The notes under the pieces are model-generated. The model searched no databases. It saw nothing but the letters and a program-made list of their open reading frames with translations, and had not been told where the DNA came from. A DNA stretch of 64,000 nt. Source: Candidatus Thiodubiliella sp. GTDB taxonomy: Bacteria > Pseudomonadota > Gammaproteobacteria > PS1 > Pseudothioglobaceae. The position numbers and the translations under genes are program-made. How positions within the stretch are numbered: the first letter of the stretch is position 1; each line of letters begins with the position of its first letter. The stretch covers positions 1 through 64,000 of the forward strand of contig JAQRGB010000034.1 of the NCBI GenBank assembly GCA_029237605.1, in the 5' to 3' direction. Positions 10,311 through 21,146 of this stretch are shown piece by piece.

Positions 10311-10374
10311 ACATTATCCGTTAATTCTGATAATTTATGCGATAATTACACTCTTTAAAATTGCATGTTTGCTT

Positions 10375-11916
10375 ATGTCTGAAATTAAAAATATACAATT
10401 ACCCGATATCGGTGACTTTGATGAAGTTGAAGTTATTGAGATTTTAGTATCTGTTGGCGACATAATTGAAGCAAATGATAGCATAATAACACTTGAAAGC
10501 GATAAAGCTTCTATGGAAATTCCAACACCAATTGCAGGAAAAGTAATTGATATTAATGTCACATTAGGTGACAAAATTAAACAAGGATGTAGTCTTTTAT
10601 CGCTTCAAAATAAAAAACATAACGCCGATATAAATGAAAAAGAAACTACAAAGATAGCGATGGTTGAGCCAAAAATCATTCCCGTGATTGTGCCGGATAT
10701 TGGTGATTTTGATGAAGTTGAGGTCATTGAGATTCTTGTTAATGTAGGCGATGAACTATCTGCTGCTGATAGCATTATAACACTTGAAAGCGATAAAGCT
10801 TCTATGGAAATTCCAACACCAATTGCAGGAAAAGTAATTGATATTAATGTCACATTAGGCGACAAAATTAAACTGGATGATTTAATTCTTAATATTGAAA
10901 ATATGGATATTGATGTGCCTAAAGAAGAAAAATGTACGCCAGTTGCAATGACTGCAGCAACATCTGTGGTTACGCCTAAAACAACTACAACAGTCGCACC
11001 AGCGCAACAGGCCTTAGCCCAATCAGTATCAACAATACCTAATGAAGGCTCTCATGCCTCTCCATCTATTCGAAAATTGGCACGTGAATTGGGTGTTAAT
11101 TTATTCAATGTTACTGGCACAGGACAAAAAGGTAGAATACTGGATGTTGATCTCAAGACCTATGTAAAACAAATAATGATATCAGGAAGCATAGGCAGTG
11201 CGCTACCCAAGACTCCAATAATTGATTTCTCTAAATTTGGTGAAACTGAAATATTGGCATTATCCAGAATCAACAAATTATCAGGCAAACATCTGAGCGC
11301 TTGCTGGTTAAACATTCCACATGTAACGCAGTTTGACGAAGTAAACATTGGTAAAATGGAGGACTATCGACAAGCGCAAAAATCACAAGGAGTTAAATTA
11401 ACTCCATTAGTATTTATTATGAAAGCGGTAGTTGAGGCATTTAAATCTCACATGCGTTTTAATGCTTCGTTGGATGAATCTGGTGAAAACTTAATCATTA
11501 AAAAATACTTTAATCTTGGCATTGCTATAGATACACCAAACGGCCTGATGGTTCCAGTTATTAAAAATGTTGAACAAAAATCTTTCACCGAACTTGCCAC
11601 AGAATTAGCACAGACTTCTGCTAAAGCACGAAAAGGTAAGCTCAGCCCCAAAGATATACAGGGCGCAGGGTTTACTATCTCCAGCCTTGGTGGCATTGGT
11701 GGTACACAATTTACACCGATTGTAAACTCACCAGAGGTAGCTATTTTGGGGGTATCTCGTTCAATTAATAAACCCGTTTGGAATGGAAAAGAATTCATGC
11801 CAGAATTAACACTTCCATTAGCTTTATCCTATGACCATCGAGTCATAGACGGTGCGCAAGGTAGTCGCTTTATGGCAGAGCTTAATAACATCTTAAGTGA
11901 GGCAAATTATGATTAA
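10375..11916 (+). CDS. aceF: Dihydrolipoamide acetyltransferase (E2) with two tandem lipoyl domains
   Basis: Two lipoyl ESDKASMEIP motifs, E3-binding ASPSIRKLARELGVNL, catalytic LSYDHRVIDGAQG; ATG at 10375. Confidence 0.94.
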   Translation: MSEIKNIQLPDIGDFDEVEVIEILVSVGDIIEANDSIITLESDKASMEIPTPIAGKVIDINVTLGDKIKQGCSLLSLQNKKHNADINEKETTKIAMVEPKIIPVIVPDIGDFDEVEVIEILVNVGDELSAADSIITLESDKASMEIPTPIAGKVIDINVTLGDKIKLDDLILNIENMDIDVPKEEKCTPVAMTAATSVVTPKTTTTVAPAQQALAQSVSTIPNEGSHASPSIRKLARELGVNLFNVTGTGQKGRILDVDLKTYVKQIMISGSIGSALPKTPIIDFSKFGETEILALSRINKLSGKHLSACWLNIPHVTQFDEVNIGKMEDYRQAQKSQGVKLTPLVFIMKAVVEAFKSHMRFNASLDESGENLIIKKYFNLGIAIDTPNGLMVPVIKNVEQKSFTELATELAQTSAKARKGKLSPKDIQGAGFTISSLGGIGGTQFTPIVNSPEVAILGVSRSINKPVWNGKEFMPELTLPLALSYDHRVIDGAQGSRFMAELNNILSEANYD

Positions 11917-13312
11917 AACACAAATTGTTGTTATTGGTTCTGGTCCTGGCGGTTACACGGCCGCCTTTCGTGCTGCTGATTTAGGTAAAAAAGTGGTACT
12001 TATTGAACGCTATGAAAATTTAGGCGGCGTGTGTCTAAATGTTGGTTGCATCCCTTCAAAAGCACTATTACATACTGCATGGATCATCAATGAAGCCGCA
12101 GAATCTAAACATCTTGGGGTCACTTTTAATAAGCCAAAAATTGACATTAATGATATACGTAAAAATAAAAATGACGTGGTCAATAAGTTAACTATGGGCA
12201 TTCAAGCCTTAGCAAAAGCAAGAGGTGTGCAAATTATTACTGGTTATGCTAGATTTATCTCCAATACTCAAGTCAAAATTGACAACACTAACGAGATCAT
12301 TGAATTTGAACACGCCATTATTTCTGCAGGCTCACACGTTAATAAAATCCCAGATTTTCCATTGGATGACTCGCGCGTAATGGACTCAACTGATGCATTA
12401 GATTTAGAGAGCGTGCCAAAACGTTTATTAATTGTTGGTGGTGGTATTATTGGCTTAGAAATGGCAACAGTATATCATGCATTAGGCAGTGAAATAACTG
12501 TAGTTGAGCGCTCAGAACAACTAATTGTAGCAGCAGACCAAGACATTGTTAGCCCACTATTCAAACGCATCAAAAAACAATACGCCAATATTTTCTTAAA
12601 TACCGAAATTACTAGTATTAAAACACAAGAAGATGGCATTCAAATAGGTTTTAAAGGTAAAAATGCACCAGAATTTGATATTTTTGACAAAGCCTTGGTT
12701 TCTATCGGGCGTATACCAAATGGTAAATTAATTGACTGTGAAAAGGCAGGCGTTGATGTTAACGATTATGGCTTTATTAATGTTGATAAACAAATGAGAA
12801 CCAATATCCAAAACATTTATGCCATTGGTGATATTGTATGTCAACCTATGCTCGCCCACAAAGCAGTCCATGAAGCTAAAGTCGCCGCTGAAGTTATCTG
12901 CGGACACAAATCAGGTTTTGATGCACTCACCATCCCATCAGTTGCCTATACCGACCCAGAAGTTGCTTGGACAGGGAGGACTGAAAAAGAATTAAAAACT
13001 GAAGGAATAGAATATGAAGTCGGTAAATTTCCATGGGCAGCATCAGGTAGAAGCCTAAGTATTGGCAGATCAGAAGGCATATCAAAAGCCTTATTTGATA
13101 AAAAAACACATAGACTTTTAGGTATGGGAATCTGCGGCACCAACGCAGGCGAGCTAATCGCCGAACCAACACTTGCCATTGAGATGGGCTGTGATATGAG
13201 CGACATAGCACTTACCATCCATGCCCATCCAACCTTGAGTGAAACTACTGCTTTTACAGCTGAAATAGCAGAAGGCACGATTACAGATTTACTACCATCT
13301 AAGAAAAAATAA
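11909..13312 (+). CDS. lpdA: Dihydrolipoamide dehydrogenase (E3)
   Basis: GSGPGGYTAAFRAADLG, GGVCLNVGCIPSKALLH, AHPTLSET. Confidence 0.96.
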   Translation: MIKTQIVVIGSGPGGYTAAFRAADLGKKVVLIERYENLGGVCLNVGCIPSKALLHTAWIINEAAESKHLGVTFNKPKIDINDIRKNKNDVVNKLTMGIQALAKARGVQIITGYARFISNTQVKIDNTNEIIEFEHAIISAGSHVNKIPDFPLDDSRVMDSTDALDLESVPKRLLIVGGGIIGLEMATVYHALGSEITVVERSEQLIVAADQDIVSPLFKRIKKQYANIFLNTEITSIKTQEDGIQIGFKGKNAPEFDIFDKALVSIGRIPNGKLIDCEKAGVDVNDYGFINVDKQMRTNIQNIYAIGDIVCQPMLAHKAVHEAKVAAEVICGHKSGFDALTIPSVAYTDPEVAWTGRTEKELKTEGIEYEVGKFPWAASGRSLSIGRSEGISKALFDKKTHRLLGMGICGTNAGELIAEPTLAIEMGCDMSDIALTIHAHPTLSETTAFTAEIAEGTITDLLPSKKK

Positions 13313-13350
13313 CCTTTAATTTATGTATAAAAAAAATAAAGGTTATTTTT
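13308..13350 (+). terminator. Rho-independent terminator after lpdA
   Basis: AATAACCTTTA...TAAAGGTTATT hairpin followed by T run. Confidence 0.75.
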
Positions 13351-13591
13351 AAAGCTAGTGAAAAATAACATAAATATAGATGCGATTGATTTATTTTGTG
13401 ATATTAGAAAGAGTTTAGTTTATGACTCACAAAAAATCAAAATTAAAGCCATAATCAGGCCTTAACAAATGATAAATCTTGTTCACGTTCTTATAAAAAA
13501 ATAAAGTTATCATAACTTAACTGAAATGATACAGCTAGAAAGTCATAATATTTCCAACTAAAAAACATCATTTAACATCAAAGTCCATTCT

Positions 13592-14425
13592 GTGAAAATA
13601 TTAGTAAAGGCATTATTCTTATGTTTATTGTATTTACCAAACTCATTACGAGCAGTAGATAAGCCAGATTTGTTTTTACTCAAAACTTACAATAAAACAA
13701 AATCTGTAGTGGGCTGGGTGATGAGCGAGAAATTGGATGGCATACGCGGATTTTGGAATGGCAGACAATTATTAACACGTGGCGGGAAAATTATTCATAC
13801 GCCAGATTGGTTTATTGAACATTATCCGCCGTTTGCGATTGATGGGGAATTGTGGACTAAACGTGGAGATTTTGAGCACATTAGTAGTATTGTTAGACGC
13901 AAAATCCCTGATAAACGTTGGAATCAGATTACACATCAAATTTTTGAAGTACCTAATCAGACAGGCGGATTACTGGATAGACTTAAAATTTTACGAGATT
14001 ATTTACGCATTCACCCTAATAGCCCAATTAGAATTATCGAGCAACACTTCATTACTCAACAAATTCAAGTTAAGCAATTTTTGCATAAAATAACCCAACA
14101 AAATGGCGAGGGGTTAGTAGTTAGGGACCCAAAGATAGCCTATCAAACAGGTAGGTTAAATTCAGCGTTAAAAGTCAAAAAATACTTGGATTCTGAATGC
14201 GTTGTTAAAAAAATCTTACCTGGCAAAGGTAAATATATAGACAAAATTGGATCATTAGTATGCAAGACTAAAAACAGTGGGGTAGTTAGAATTGGCATAG
14301 GATTTACAGATGCACAGCGTGCAAACCCACCAACTATTGGCTCTACTATTACTTTTAAATATTATGGCTTTACAAAAAAAGGAAAATTTAAATATCCTGT
14401 GTTTTTACGTATTAAACCCCAATAA
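13592..14425 (+). CDS. ATP-dependent DNA ligase, small LigE-like with predicted N-terminal signal peptide
   Basis: Hydrophobic leader MKILVKALFLCLLYLPNSLRA; SEKLDGIRGFW (KxDGxR), DGELW, GEGLVVRDP, LKVKKY motifs. Confidence 0.88.
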   Translation: MKILVKALFLCLLYLPNSLRAVDKPDLFLLKTYNKTKSVVGWVMSEKLDGIRGFWNGRQLLTRGGKIIHTPDWFIEHYPPFAIDGELWTKRGDFEHISSIVRRKIPDKRWNQITHQIFEVPNQTGGLLDRLKILRDYLRIHPNSPIRIIEQHFITQQIQVKQFLHKITQQNGEGLVVRDPKIAYQTGRLNSALKVKKYLDSECVVKKILPGKGKYIDKIGSLVCKTKNSGVVRIGIGFTDAQRANPPTIGSTITFKYYGFTKKGKFKYPVFLRIKPQ

Positions 14426-14469
14426 ATATATTAAAATTATGAATATTCTTTATCAAAAAAAAGATTTAC

Positions 14470-15126
14470 ATGGATAATACACAAAAAGCAAGACAAAATG
14501 CCATTGACTCACAAATTCGTCCTTGGGGCGGGCTTAGCTATATTGCTAATAACGCATTGAGAAATATTCCTAGAGAATATTTTGTACCTGACGCATATAA
14601 GAGCCTTGCGTTTGCTGATATTGAAATTCCACTCAACGATAAGACAAAAATGCTCAGCCCTAAGATCGAGGGTAGATTGTTGGATGCACTTAATATTAAG
14701 CCAAATGAAATAGTGCTGGAAATTGGCACAGGCAGTGGTTATTTAACAGCAGTGACTGCAAAACTTTGTAAATCTATTACCAGCATTGAGATTGATAAAG
14801 AGCTCAGTAATAACGCAAAGAAAAAGCTTAATGAGCTTAATATCGATAACGCGCAACTTGAAATAGGTGATGCCTCACAAGGTTGGCAATCAAATGATTT
14901 TTTTGATGTTGTGATTGTCGGCAGTGCAGTGCCAAAAATCATAGGACGTTATTTTCATCTGCTTAATGTGGGTGGGCGTATTTTTGTAGTTGAAGGAACT
15001 GGCAATGTAATGAGTGCAAAACTTATTACCCGTATTAGTGAACATAAATGGGACACCAAGACATTGTTCGAAACATACCTGGGTACAATGCAAGGCTTAG
15101 AAGCAACAAAAAGCTTTGAATTTTAA
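14470..15126 (+). CDS. pcm: Protein-L-isoaspartate O-methyltransferase family protein
   Basis: VLEIGTGSGYLTAVTAKLCKSITSIEID; DNTQKARQNAIDSQIRP start. Confidence 0.88.
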   Translation: MDNTQKARQNAIDSQIRPWGGLSYIANNALRNIPREYFVPDAYKSLAFADIEIPLNDKTKMLSPKIEGRLLDALNIKPNEIVLEIGTGSGYLTAVTAKLCKSITSIEIDKELSNNAKKKLNELNIDNAQLEIGDASQGWQSNDFFDVVIVGSAVPKIIGRYFHLLNVGGRIFVVEGTGNVMSAKLITRISEHKWDTKTLFETYLGTMQGLEATKSFEF

Positions 15127-15132
15127 CAGTCT

Positions 15133-17508
15133 ATGAAATATTTTTACAATGCCGTTATCAAAAAACCTGGTGGTAGTGTCGTATTGCTACTGCTGTTTGT
15201 TATTTTTTTTATCACGCAAATTACTAATTTTCAACTAGATGCTTCGTCAGATTCATTAGTTTTAGAAGGTGATAATAATCTTCGTTATTACCAAAGTATT
15301 AAAAAAAATTATGGCTCTGATGATTACTTAGTCATTAGCTACCAAGTTAAGGATAATTTGCTCTACCCAAAACAGCTCAAGCACTTAACAAGTCTTAAAA
15401 AAGACCTTAAAGCCATTGAACAAGTTAGGTCAGTAACTACAATTTTAGATGTGCCTTTGTTCCAATCACCACCACTATCACTCACTGATTTAGCTTCTAA
15501 AGATATCTCTATTGATAATGGCAATGCCAATCTTGCACTTGCTGGCAAAGAATTCAAAACATCGCCTTTATATGCTGATAATTTAGTTAGTAAAGATGGT
15601 AAAACCAGTGCAGTTTTAGTGGTGTTAAAAGATAATAAGCAATTCAAAGAACGACGCAAAATACGTAACGAAATGCGTGCCAAAAGAGTAAATAACGAAC
15701 TCTCTAAAGAAGAATTAACAAAATTAAGAAGTATTGAAAAGCAAGTAATGCAAGATGCCACAATACAAAATAATTTGCAAAACAAAACTATTACTCAAAT
15801 CCGCGCAACGATTGATAAATATCGTGATAAAGCAAATCTATTTTTAGGTGGGCTGCCAATGATCACTACAGATATTATTGGATATATTGGCAATGACTTA
15901 GTTATTTTTAGTTTGGCAGTTATTGCCCTGATGTCGCTTATTTTAGCACTTATATTCAAAGGTATTCGCTGGGTAATAATACCAATTGGCATTAGTATTA
16001 CTGGCGCTCTAACAATGACTGGTATCTTGGCATTTTTAGGATGGAAGGTTACTATTATTTCTTCTAATTTCTTCTCATTGCTATTAGTGATGACACTCTC
16101 AGTAACTATTCATTTGGTTGTACGCTATCGAGAGCTTGCACAAAGTAATCCTGATTTAGAATATTACACATTGATTCAAAACACCTTAGAGGAAATGCTC
16201 AAGCCTTGTTTGTTCACCACAATGACCACTATTGTTGCTTTTGGGTCACTGCTGGTTAGCGGGATCAGGCCAGTGATTGACTTTGGCTTGATGATGTCTA
16301 TGGGCGTCACAATCGCCTTGGCATTGTCATTTGTTGCTTTCCCAATTATTATGCGTTTTTTACCAAAAGCACAGGTATCAAAATTTAACACTGAATTAGG
16401 GTTTACATATATTTTGGCTAAATTTAGCGAAAGATTTGGCAATCATTTGTTAGCGGCTATGGTGTTACTTATTGGGCTTTCAATCGTAGGCATTAATAAA
16501 CTCAGTGTTGAAAACCGCTTTATTGACTACTTCAAGCAAAACACTGAAATTAACCAGGGCTTGACATTGATTGACAAAAAATTAGGTGGCACGGTTCCAC
16601 TAGAAATTATTTTTGATGAATTAGCTGAGGACTATTGGTATGACGAAGATTTGCGTGCAGATATACACAAAATTCATCAGTATTTAGATAGTCTGGATGA
16701 AACAGGAAAAGTGCTCTCAATTGATACACTAATGCAAATACTAACGCGTGCAAATAATGATAAAACACCTGGTGGTTTCTTTTTAAATATTATTAAAAGT
16801 CAAATTCCAGAGGGCGCTAAAGGGCATGTATTATACCCTTACATGTCCGAAGATAGCGGACAATTGCGTATGGTTATTCGTATTCATGAGACTAATAAAA
16901 ACCTCAAACGCTCCGCATTAATTGAAAAAATTAAGAACTATATTGCAAAAGATATCGGCTTCAAGGAAGATAGCTTTCACATAACAGGTATGTTAGTATT
17001 ATATAATGATATGTTACAAAGTTTATTTAACTCGCAAATTAAAACCATTATTATGGTATTTGTAATGATTTTTATTATGTTCTTATTTATTTTTAAATCA
17101 TTTAGTTTGTCAATTTTAGCAATCATTCCTAACATACTTCCATCTGTTTTTATTTTGGGCATCATGGGTCTAATGAATATTCCACTAGATTTAATGACAA
17201 TTACTATCTCAGCCATTGCGATTGGCATTGGTGTTGACGATGCAATTCACTATATTCATCGTTTCAAGACTGAATTTAAAAAAGATCAAGACTACTTAGC
17301 CACAATGTATCGTTCACACAACTCAATTGGCTTAGCGATGTTTTACACCTCTATCACCATAACATTAGGTTTCTTGATCTTAATTTTATCTAATTTCATT
17401 CCAAGCATTTATTTTGGTGTATTCACTGCTATCGCTATGCTGAGCGCATTACTGGTAAATCTTACTTTACTACCAAAATTAATTTTAATTTTTAAACCGA
17501 AAATCTAA
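15133..17508 (+). CDS. RND superfamily (MMPL-type) exporter
   Basis: 791 aa, two sets of TM helices; IGIGVDDAIHYIHRF, VTIHLVVRYREL. Confidence 0.88.
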   Translation: MKYFYNAVIKKPGGSVVLLLLFVIFFITQITNFQLDASSDSLVLEGDNNLRYYQSIKKNYGSDDYLVISYQVKDNLLYPKQLKHLTSLKKDLKAIEQVRSVTTILDVPLFQSPPLSLTDLASKDISIDNGNANLALAGKEFKTSPLYADNLVSKDGKTSAVLVVLKDNKQFKERRKIRNEMRAKRVNNELSKEELTKLRSIEKQVMQDATIQNNLQNKTITQIRATIDKYRDKANLFLGGLPMITTDIIGYIGNDLVIFSLAVIALMSLILALIFKGIRWVIIPIGISITGALTMTGILAFLGWKVTIISSNFFSLLLVMTLSVTIHLVVRYRELAQSNPDLEYYTLIQNTLEEMLKPCLFTTMTTIVAFGSLLVSGIRPVIDFGLMMSMGVTIALALSFVAFPIIMRFLPKAQVSKFNTELGFTYILAKFSERFGNHLLAAMVLLIGLSIVGINKLSVENRFIDYFKQNTEINQGLTLIDKKLGGTVPLEIIFDELAEDYWYDEDLRADIHKIHQYLDSLDETGKVLSIDTLMQILTRANNDKTPGGFFLNIIKSQIPEGAKGHVLYPYMSEDSGQLRMVIRIHETNKNLKRSALIEKIKNYIAKDIGFKEDSFHITGMLVLYNDMLQSLFNSQIKTIIMVFVMIFIMFLFIFKSFSLSILAIIPNILPSVFILGIMGLMNIPLDLMTITISAIAIGIGVDDAIHYIHRFKTEFKKDQDYLATMYRSHNSIGLAMFYTSITITLGFLILILSNFIPSIYFGVFTAIAMLSALLVNLTLLPKLILIFKPKI

Positions 17509-17531
17509 AAGCACAAATATTTGACTTAACG

Positions 17532-19088
17532 ATGTCAGCACAACAGCACTTTGATGTTTTAATTATTGGCACAGGCAGTGCAGGACTGATGTGCGCTTTG
17601 CAGCTATCTGATGATTTATCCGTTGCGCTTGTTGCCAAAGACAAGCTTTTGGAAGGTAGCTCTTACTATGCTCAAGGCGGTATTTCAGCAGTGCTTGATA
17701 GTGCAGATAATTTTGAATCACATATCTTTGATACTTTGTTAACAGGTAACAATTTAGGCGATGAAAAGACTATCCGTTTTATGGTGGAAAGTGCTCCTAA
17801 TGCTATTGCGTCTTTAGAAAAAACTGGTGTGTTATTTACCCAAGAAAGCGGACAATATCATCTTACTACTGAGGGGGGGCACAGTAATAGACGCGTGGCG
17901 CATGTAGCAGACAAAACAGGGGAGTCTATCCAGACTAATTTATTAAATAGCATTAAAACAAGAAAAAATATCACTCTGTTTGAAAACTTTATCGCCATTG
18001 ATTTGTTGATAAAAAATGAACAGTGCTATGGCGCTTATATTCTAAATAAATCTAACAATGAAGTTGAAAGCTTTGTTGCACACAGAACTGTTGTTGCCAC
18101 AGGTGGTGCCTCCAAGGCCTATCTTTATACTTCCAATCCAGACACTTCAACTGGTGATGGCATTGCCATGACGTATCGTGCGCATTGCAATATTGTTAAT
18201 ATGGAATTTACTCAATTTCATCCAACTTGTTTATATCACCCACATGCAAAATCTTTTTTAATATCTGAAACTTTGCGTGGCGAAGGAGCGAGGCTTATTT
18301 TACCAAATGGCGAAAAATTTATGCACAAATACGACAAACGAGCCGAACTTGCCACACGTGATGTTGTCGCCAGAGCGATTGACTCAGAAATAAAAGCAAA
18401 TGGATTTGATTGTGTGTATTTAGACATTTCTTTTAAAGACAAAGATTGGATACAATGTCACTTCCCAAGCATTTATAAAAAATGCGCCTCTTTTGGTATA
18501 AATATTGCTAAACAAGCCATTCCTGTTGTGCCTGCTGCTCACTATACTTGTGGTGGCGTGCAAACCAACCTTAACGCTCAAACTAATGTGGGTAATCTAT
18601 ATGCTATTGGCGAAGTGGCACACACTGGGGTACACGGCGCTAATCGTATGGCAAGCAACTCGTTATTAGAATGTATAGTATTTGCCAAGTCTTGTGCGTG
18701 CCACATTAATCAACAGGTATTCAAACAAAATCATCCAAAGTTTAATAATTGGGACGCATCTGGGGTCAGTCCATCTAAGGAAAAAGCAATGATCTCATAC
18801 TTATGGGATGAAGTTAGGCGTATTATGTGGAACTTTGTCGGCATTGTGCGTAGCAACAAACGTTTGCATGCTGCTCAAATGCGCTTAACACAAATTCAAA
18901 ATGAAGTAGATGAATATTATCATCTTTACTTAATTTCAAGTGATTTAATCGAATTAAGAAATCTCATTATTACTGCACAAATTACAGTTAAATCGGCAAT
19001 TTCAAGAACAGAAAGTCGTGGCTTACATTACAATGAAGACTATTCAAATACATCTGATACTATTAAAAATACTTTGGTGAAATTATGA
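17532..19088 (+). CDS. nadB: L-aspartate oxidase
   Basis: [59 protein letters not shown]. Confidence 0.95.
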   Translation: MSAQQHFDVLIIGTGSAGLMCALQLSDDLSVALVAKDKLLEGSSYYAQGGISAVLDSADNFESHIFDTLLTGNNLGDEKTIRFMVESAPNAIASLEKTGVLFTQESGQYHLTTEGGHSNRRVAHVADKTGESIQTNLLNSIKTRKNITLFENFIAIDLLIKNEQCYGAYILNKSNNEVESFVAHRTVVATGGASKAYLYTSNPDTSTGDGIAMTYRAHCNIVNMEFTQFHPTCLYHPHAKSFLISETLRGEGARLILPNGEKFMHKYDKRAELATRDVVARAIDSEIKANGFDCVYLDISFKDKDWIQCHFPSIYKKCASFGINIAKQAIPVVPAAHYTCGGVQTNLNAQTNVGNLYAIGEVAHTGVHGANRMASNSLLECIVFAKSCACHINQQVFKQNHPKFNNWDASGVSPSKEKAMISYLWDEVRRIMWNFVGIVRSNKRLHAAQMRLTQIQNEVDEYYHLYLISSDLIELRNLIITAQITVKSAISRTESRGLHYNEDYSNTSDTIKNTLVKL

Positions 19089-19639
19089 TACTTTCTATTT
19101 TAAAATTCCCGAATAATAGGCTTCGCACTAAGGCAACTGCAGTTAAATCAGTAAATAATACAATTAAAACCTTAGTTAAAGATATGTTTGAGACTATGTA
19201 TACTTCAGATGGCATCGGGTTAGCCGCTACACAAGTTAATCAGCATTTGCAAGTGATAGTGATGGACGTGCCAGACTCAAGTGAAGATTATAAATTAATA
19301 TTAGAAAATCGCAAGACCAAGAATAGCGAGTCACTCACTAGAAAACACCCTTTATGCTTTATTAACCCAACAATTACCAGAAAGGCAGAGAACAAAATAC
19401 ACACTGAAGGGTGCTTATCCGTGCCTGGCTATTATGCAGAAATTGAACGCTTTAATCATATTACAGTCGAAGCATTAGATGAAAACGGCAAGTTATTTAC
19501 CTTGGAAGCGCACAACTTTCTTGCCGTTTGTATTCAACACGAACTTGACCACTTAAAAGGTGTTTTGTTCGTGGATTATCTTTCTAAATTCAAACAGCGC
19601 CGACTCAAAGAAAAATACAGGAAGATTAGCTCTGTCTAA
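19085..19639 (+). CDS. def: Peptide deformylase
   Basis: [35 protein letters not shown]. Confidence 0.95.
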   Translation: MILSILKFPNNRLRTKATAVKSVNNTIKTLVKDMFETMYTSDGIGLAATQVNQHLQVIVMDVPDSSEDYKLILENRKTKNSESLTRKHPLCFINPTITRKAENKIHTEGCLSVPGYYAEIERFNHITVEALDENGKLFTLEAHNFLAVCIQHELDHLKGVLFVDYLSKFKQRRLKEKYRKISSV

Positions 19640-19923
19640 GTGAATATAATGAATTATAATGATGTTGGTTTTTTCTTATCAAGACATTTTTATACAAAGA
19701 TAATTATTTGTATCTTAAATAAGAAAATACAGAAAATAGAAACTGTCTCAGTATTGCACAACAAATTTATAGTAGGTGATTTATTCTAAACAAGTTAAGC
19801 TCACTATCAGCTACATTAAGCCCCTCGTTGACAAAAGTAGTCGCCAACCACAAAACCTGCTTTATTGCTAATAAGCCTAAGCATTGCAGAATTTCATCAT
19901 ATTTATCTAAGCCAGATTGACTA

Positions 19924-20926
19924 GTGTCAATTCAAATTGGTCAATACCAACTGCATTCTAGAGTTTTATTAGCACCTATGGCAGGCACCAGCGACAAACC
20001 TTTTAGAATGCTATGTCGCGCACAAGGAGCGGCACTCACTACTTCTGAAATGATAAAGTCGGATCGTAGCCATGTCGTTCTGTGAGCCAAGGAGTTGTTA
20101 TCAGAATACTAAAAAATCTAAATATCGTTTAGATTTTACAGATGAATTGTCGCCTATTAGTATTCAAATTACTGGCTCTAGAGCTAAAGAATTAAGTTTG
20201 TCTGCACAAAAAGCAGTGGGGTTTGGTGCTGATATTATTGATATTAATATGGGCTGTCCTGCCAAAAAAATTTGTAATAGGGCCGCAGGTTCTGCGCTTA
20301 TGCAAGACGAAACTCTAGTCAAAGATATTCTTAATGCCGTAACAAACAGTGTTAATGTGCCTGTAACTTTAAAAATGCGTACAGGTTGGAGTCGCAATAA
20401 TAAAAATGCACTTACTATCGCACAAATTGCTCAAGACGCCGGCATACAGATGCTTAGCATACATGGCAGAACAAAAGAAGACAAATACAATGGTAAAGCA
20501 GAATATGACACTATCGCTGAAGTGGTTTCACAAATTGAAATACCTGTGATTGCTAACGGAGATATCACTTCTGTTAAAAAAGCCAAGCTAGTATTAGATG
20601 ATACAGGCGCAAGTGGTGTTATGATTGGTAGAGCCACTCAAGGCAACCCTTGGATTATTAGAGAGATCGGTCACTACTTAAAAACTGGCACATACGATAA
20701 AGGGCCTTCAACTCTATTAAAGAAACAAACCGCACTCAATCATATTCAACAAATCCACAAATTCTATGGTGAGAATATCGGTGTTCGCATTGCTAGAAAA
20801 CATATTTTTTGGTATTTACAATATTTTAAGAATAAAACTCAAACTTGTTGGGCAAAAATTAGTAAAATAACTTCTTCTAGAGAACAATGTCAATTATTCA
20901 AAAACTGTATAGATGAGTTCAACTGA
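19924..20926 (+). CDS. dusB: tRNA-dihydrouridine synthase B, interrupted by adapter at 20056-20097
   Basis: Upstream readable frame [44 protein letters not shown]; downstream [24 protein letters not shown]; followed by fis. Confidence 0.93.
20056..20097 (+). other. Sequencing adapter, full 42 nt
   Basis: Exact match inside dusB; supplies the spurious start MSFCEPRS of ORF 20072. Confidence 0.98.
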
Positions 20927-21146
20927 CTTACAAGCATGCATTAAAGGAAAACTAAGTCACTACTTTAAGCAATTAAAAGGTGAAAAGACTTCTGGCGTAC
21001 ATAAAATGGTCATACAAGAAAGTGAATCCATTACTATTGAATTTGTCTTAAATATGGTTAAACAAAACCAAAGTGAGGCGGCCAGAATTCTAGGTATAAA
21101 TCGTGGCACTCTAAAGAAGAAAATCGAAACCTATAAACTTAAATAA
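20913..21146 (+). CDS. fis: DNA-binding protein Fis
   Basis: NQSEAARILGINRGTLKKKIETYKL; dusB-fis synteny. Confidence 0.93.
   Translation: MSSTDLQACIKGKLSHYFKQLKGEKTSGVHKMVIQESESITIEFVLNMVKQNQSEAARILGINRGTLKKKIETYKLK

Noticed and set aside
10335-10865. Antisense ORFs 10335-10574 and 10605-10865 with near-identical sequence as a small duplicated gene family
   Set aside because: They are the reverse strand of the duplicated lipoyl domains of aceF; no independent support.
20072-20926. Start [12 protein letters not shown] of the ORF as a genuine DusB N-terminus
   Set aside because: It is adapter-encoded; the real N-terminus [21 protein letters not shown] lies upstream from 19924.
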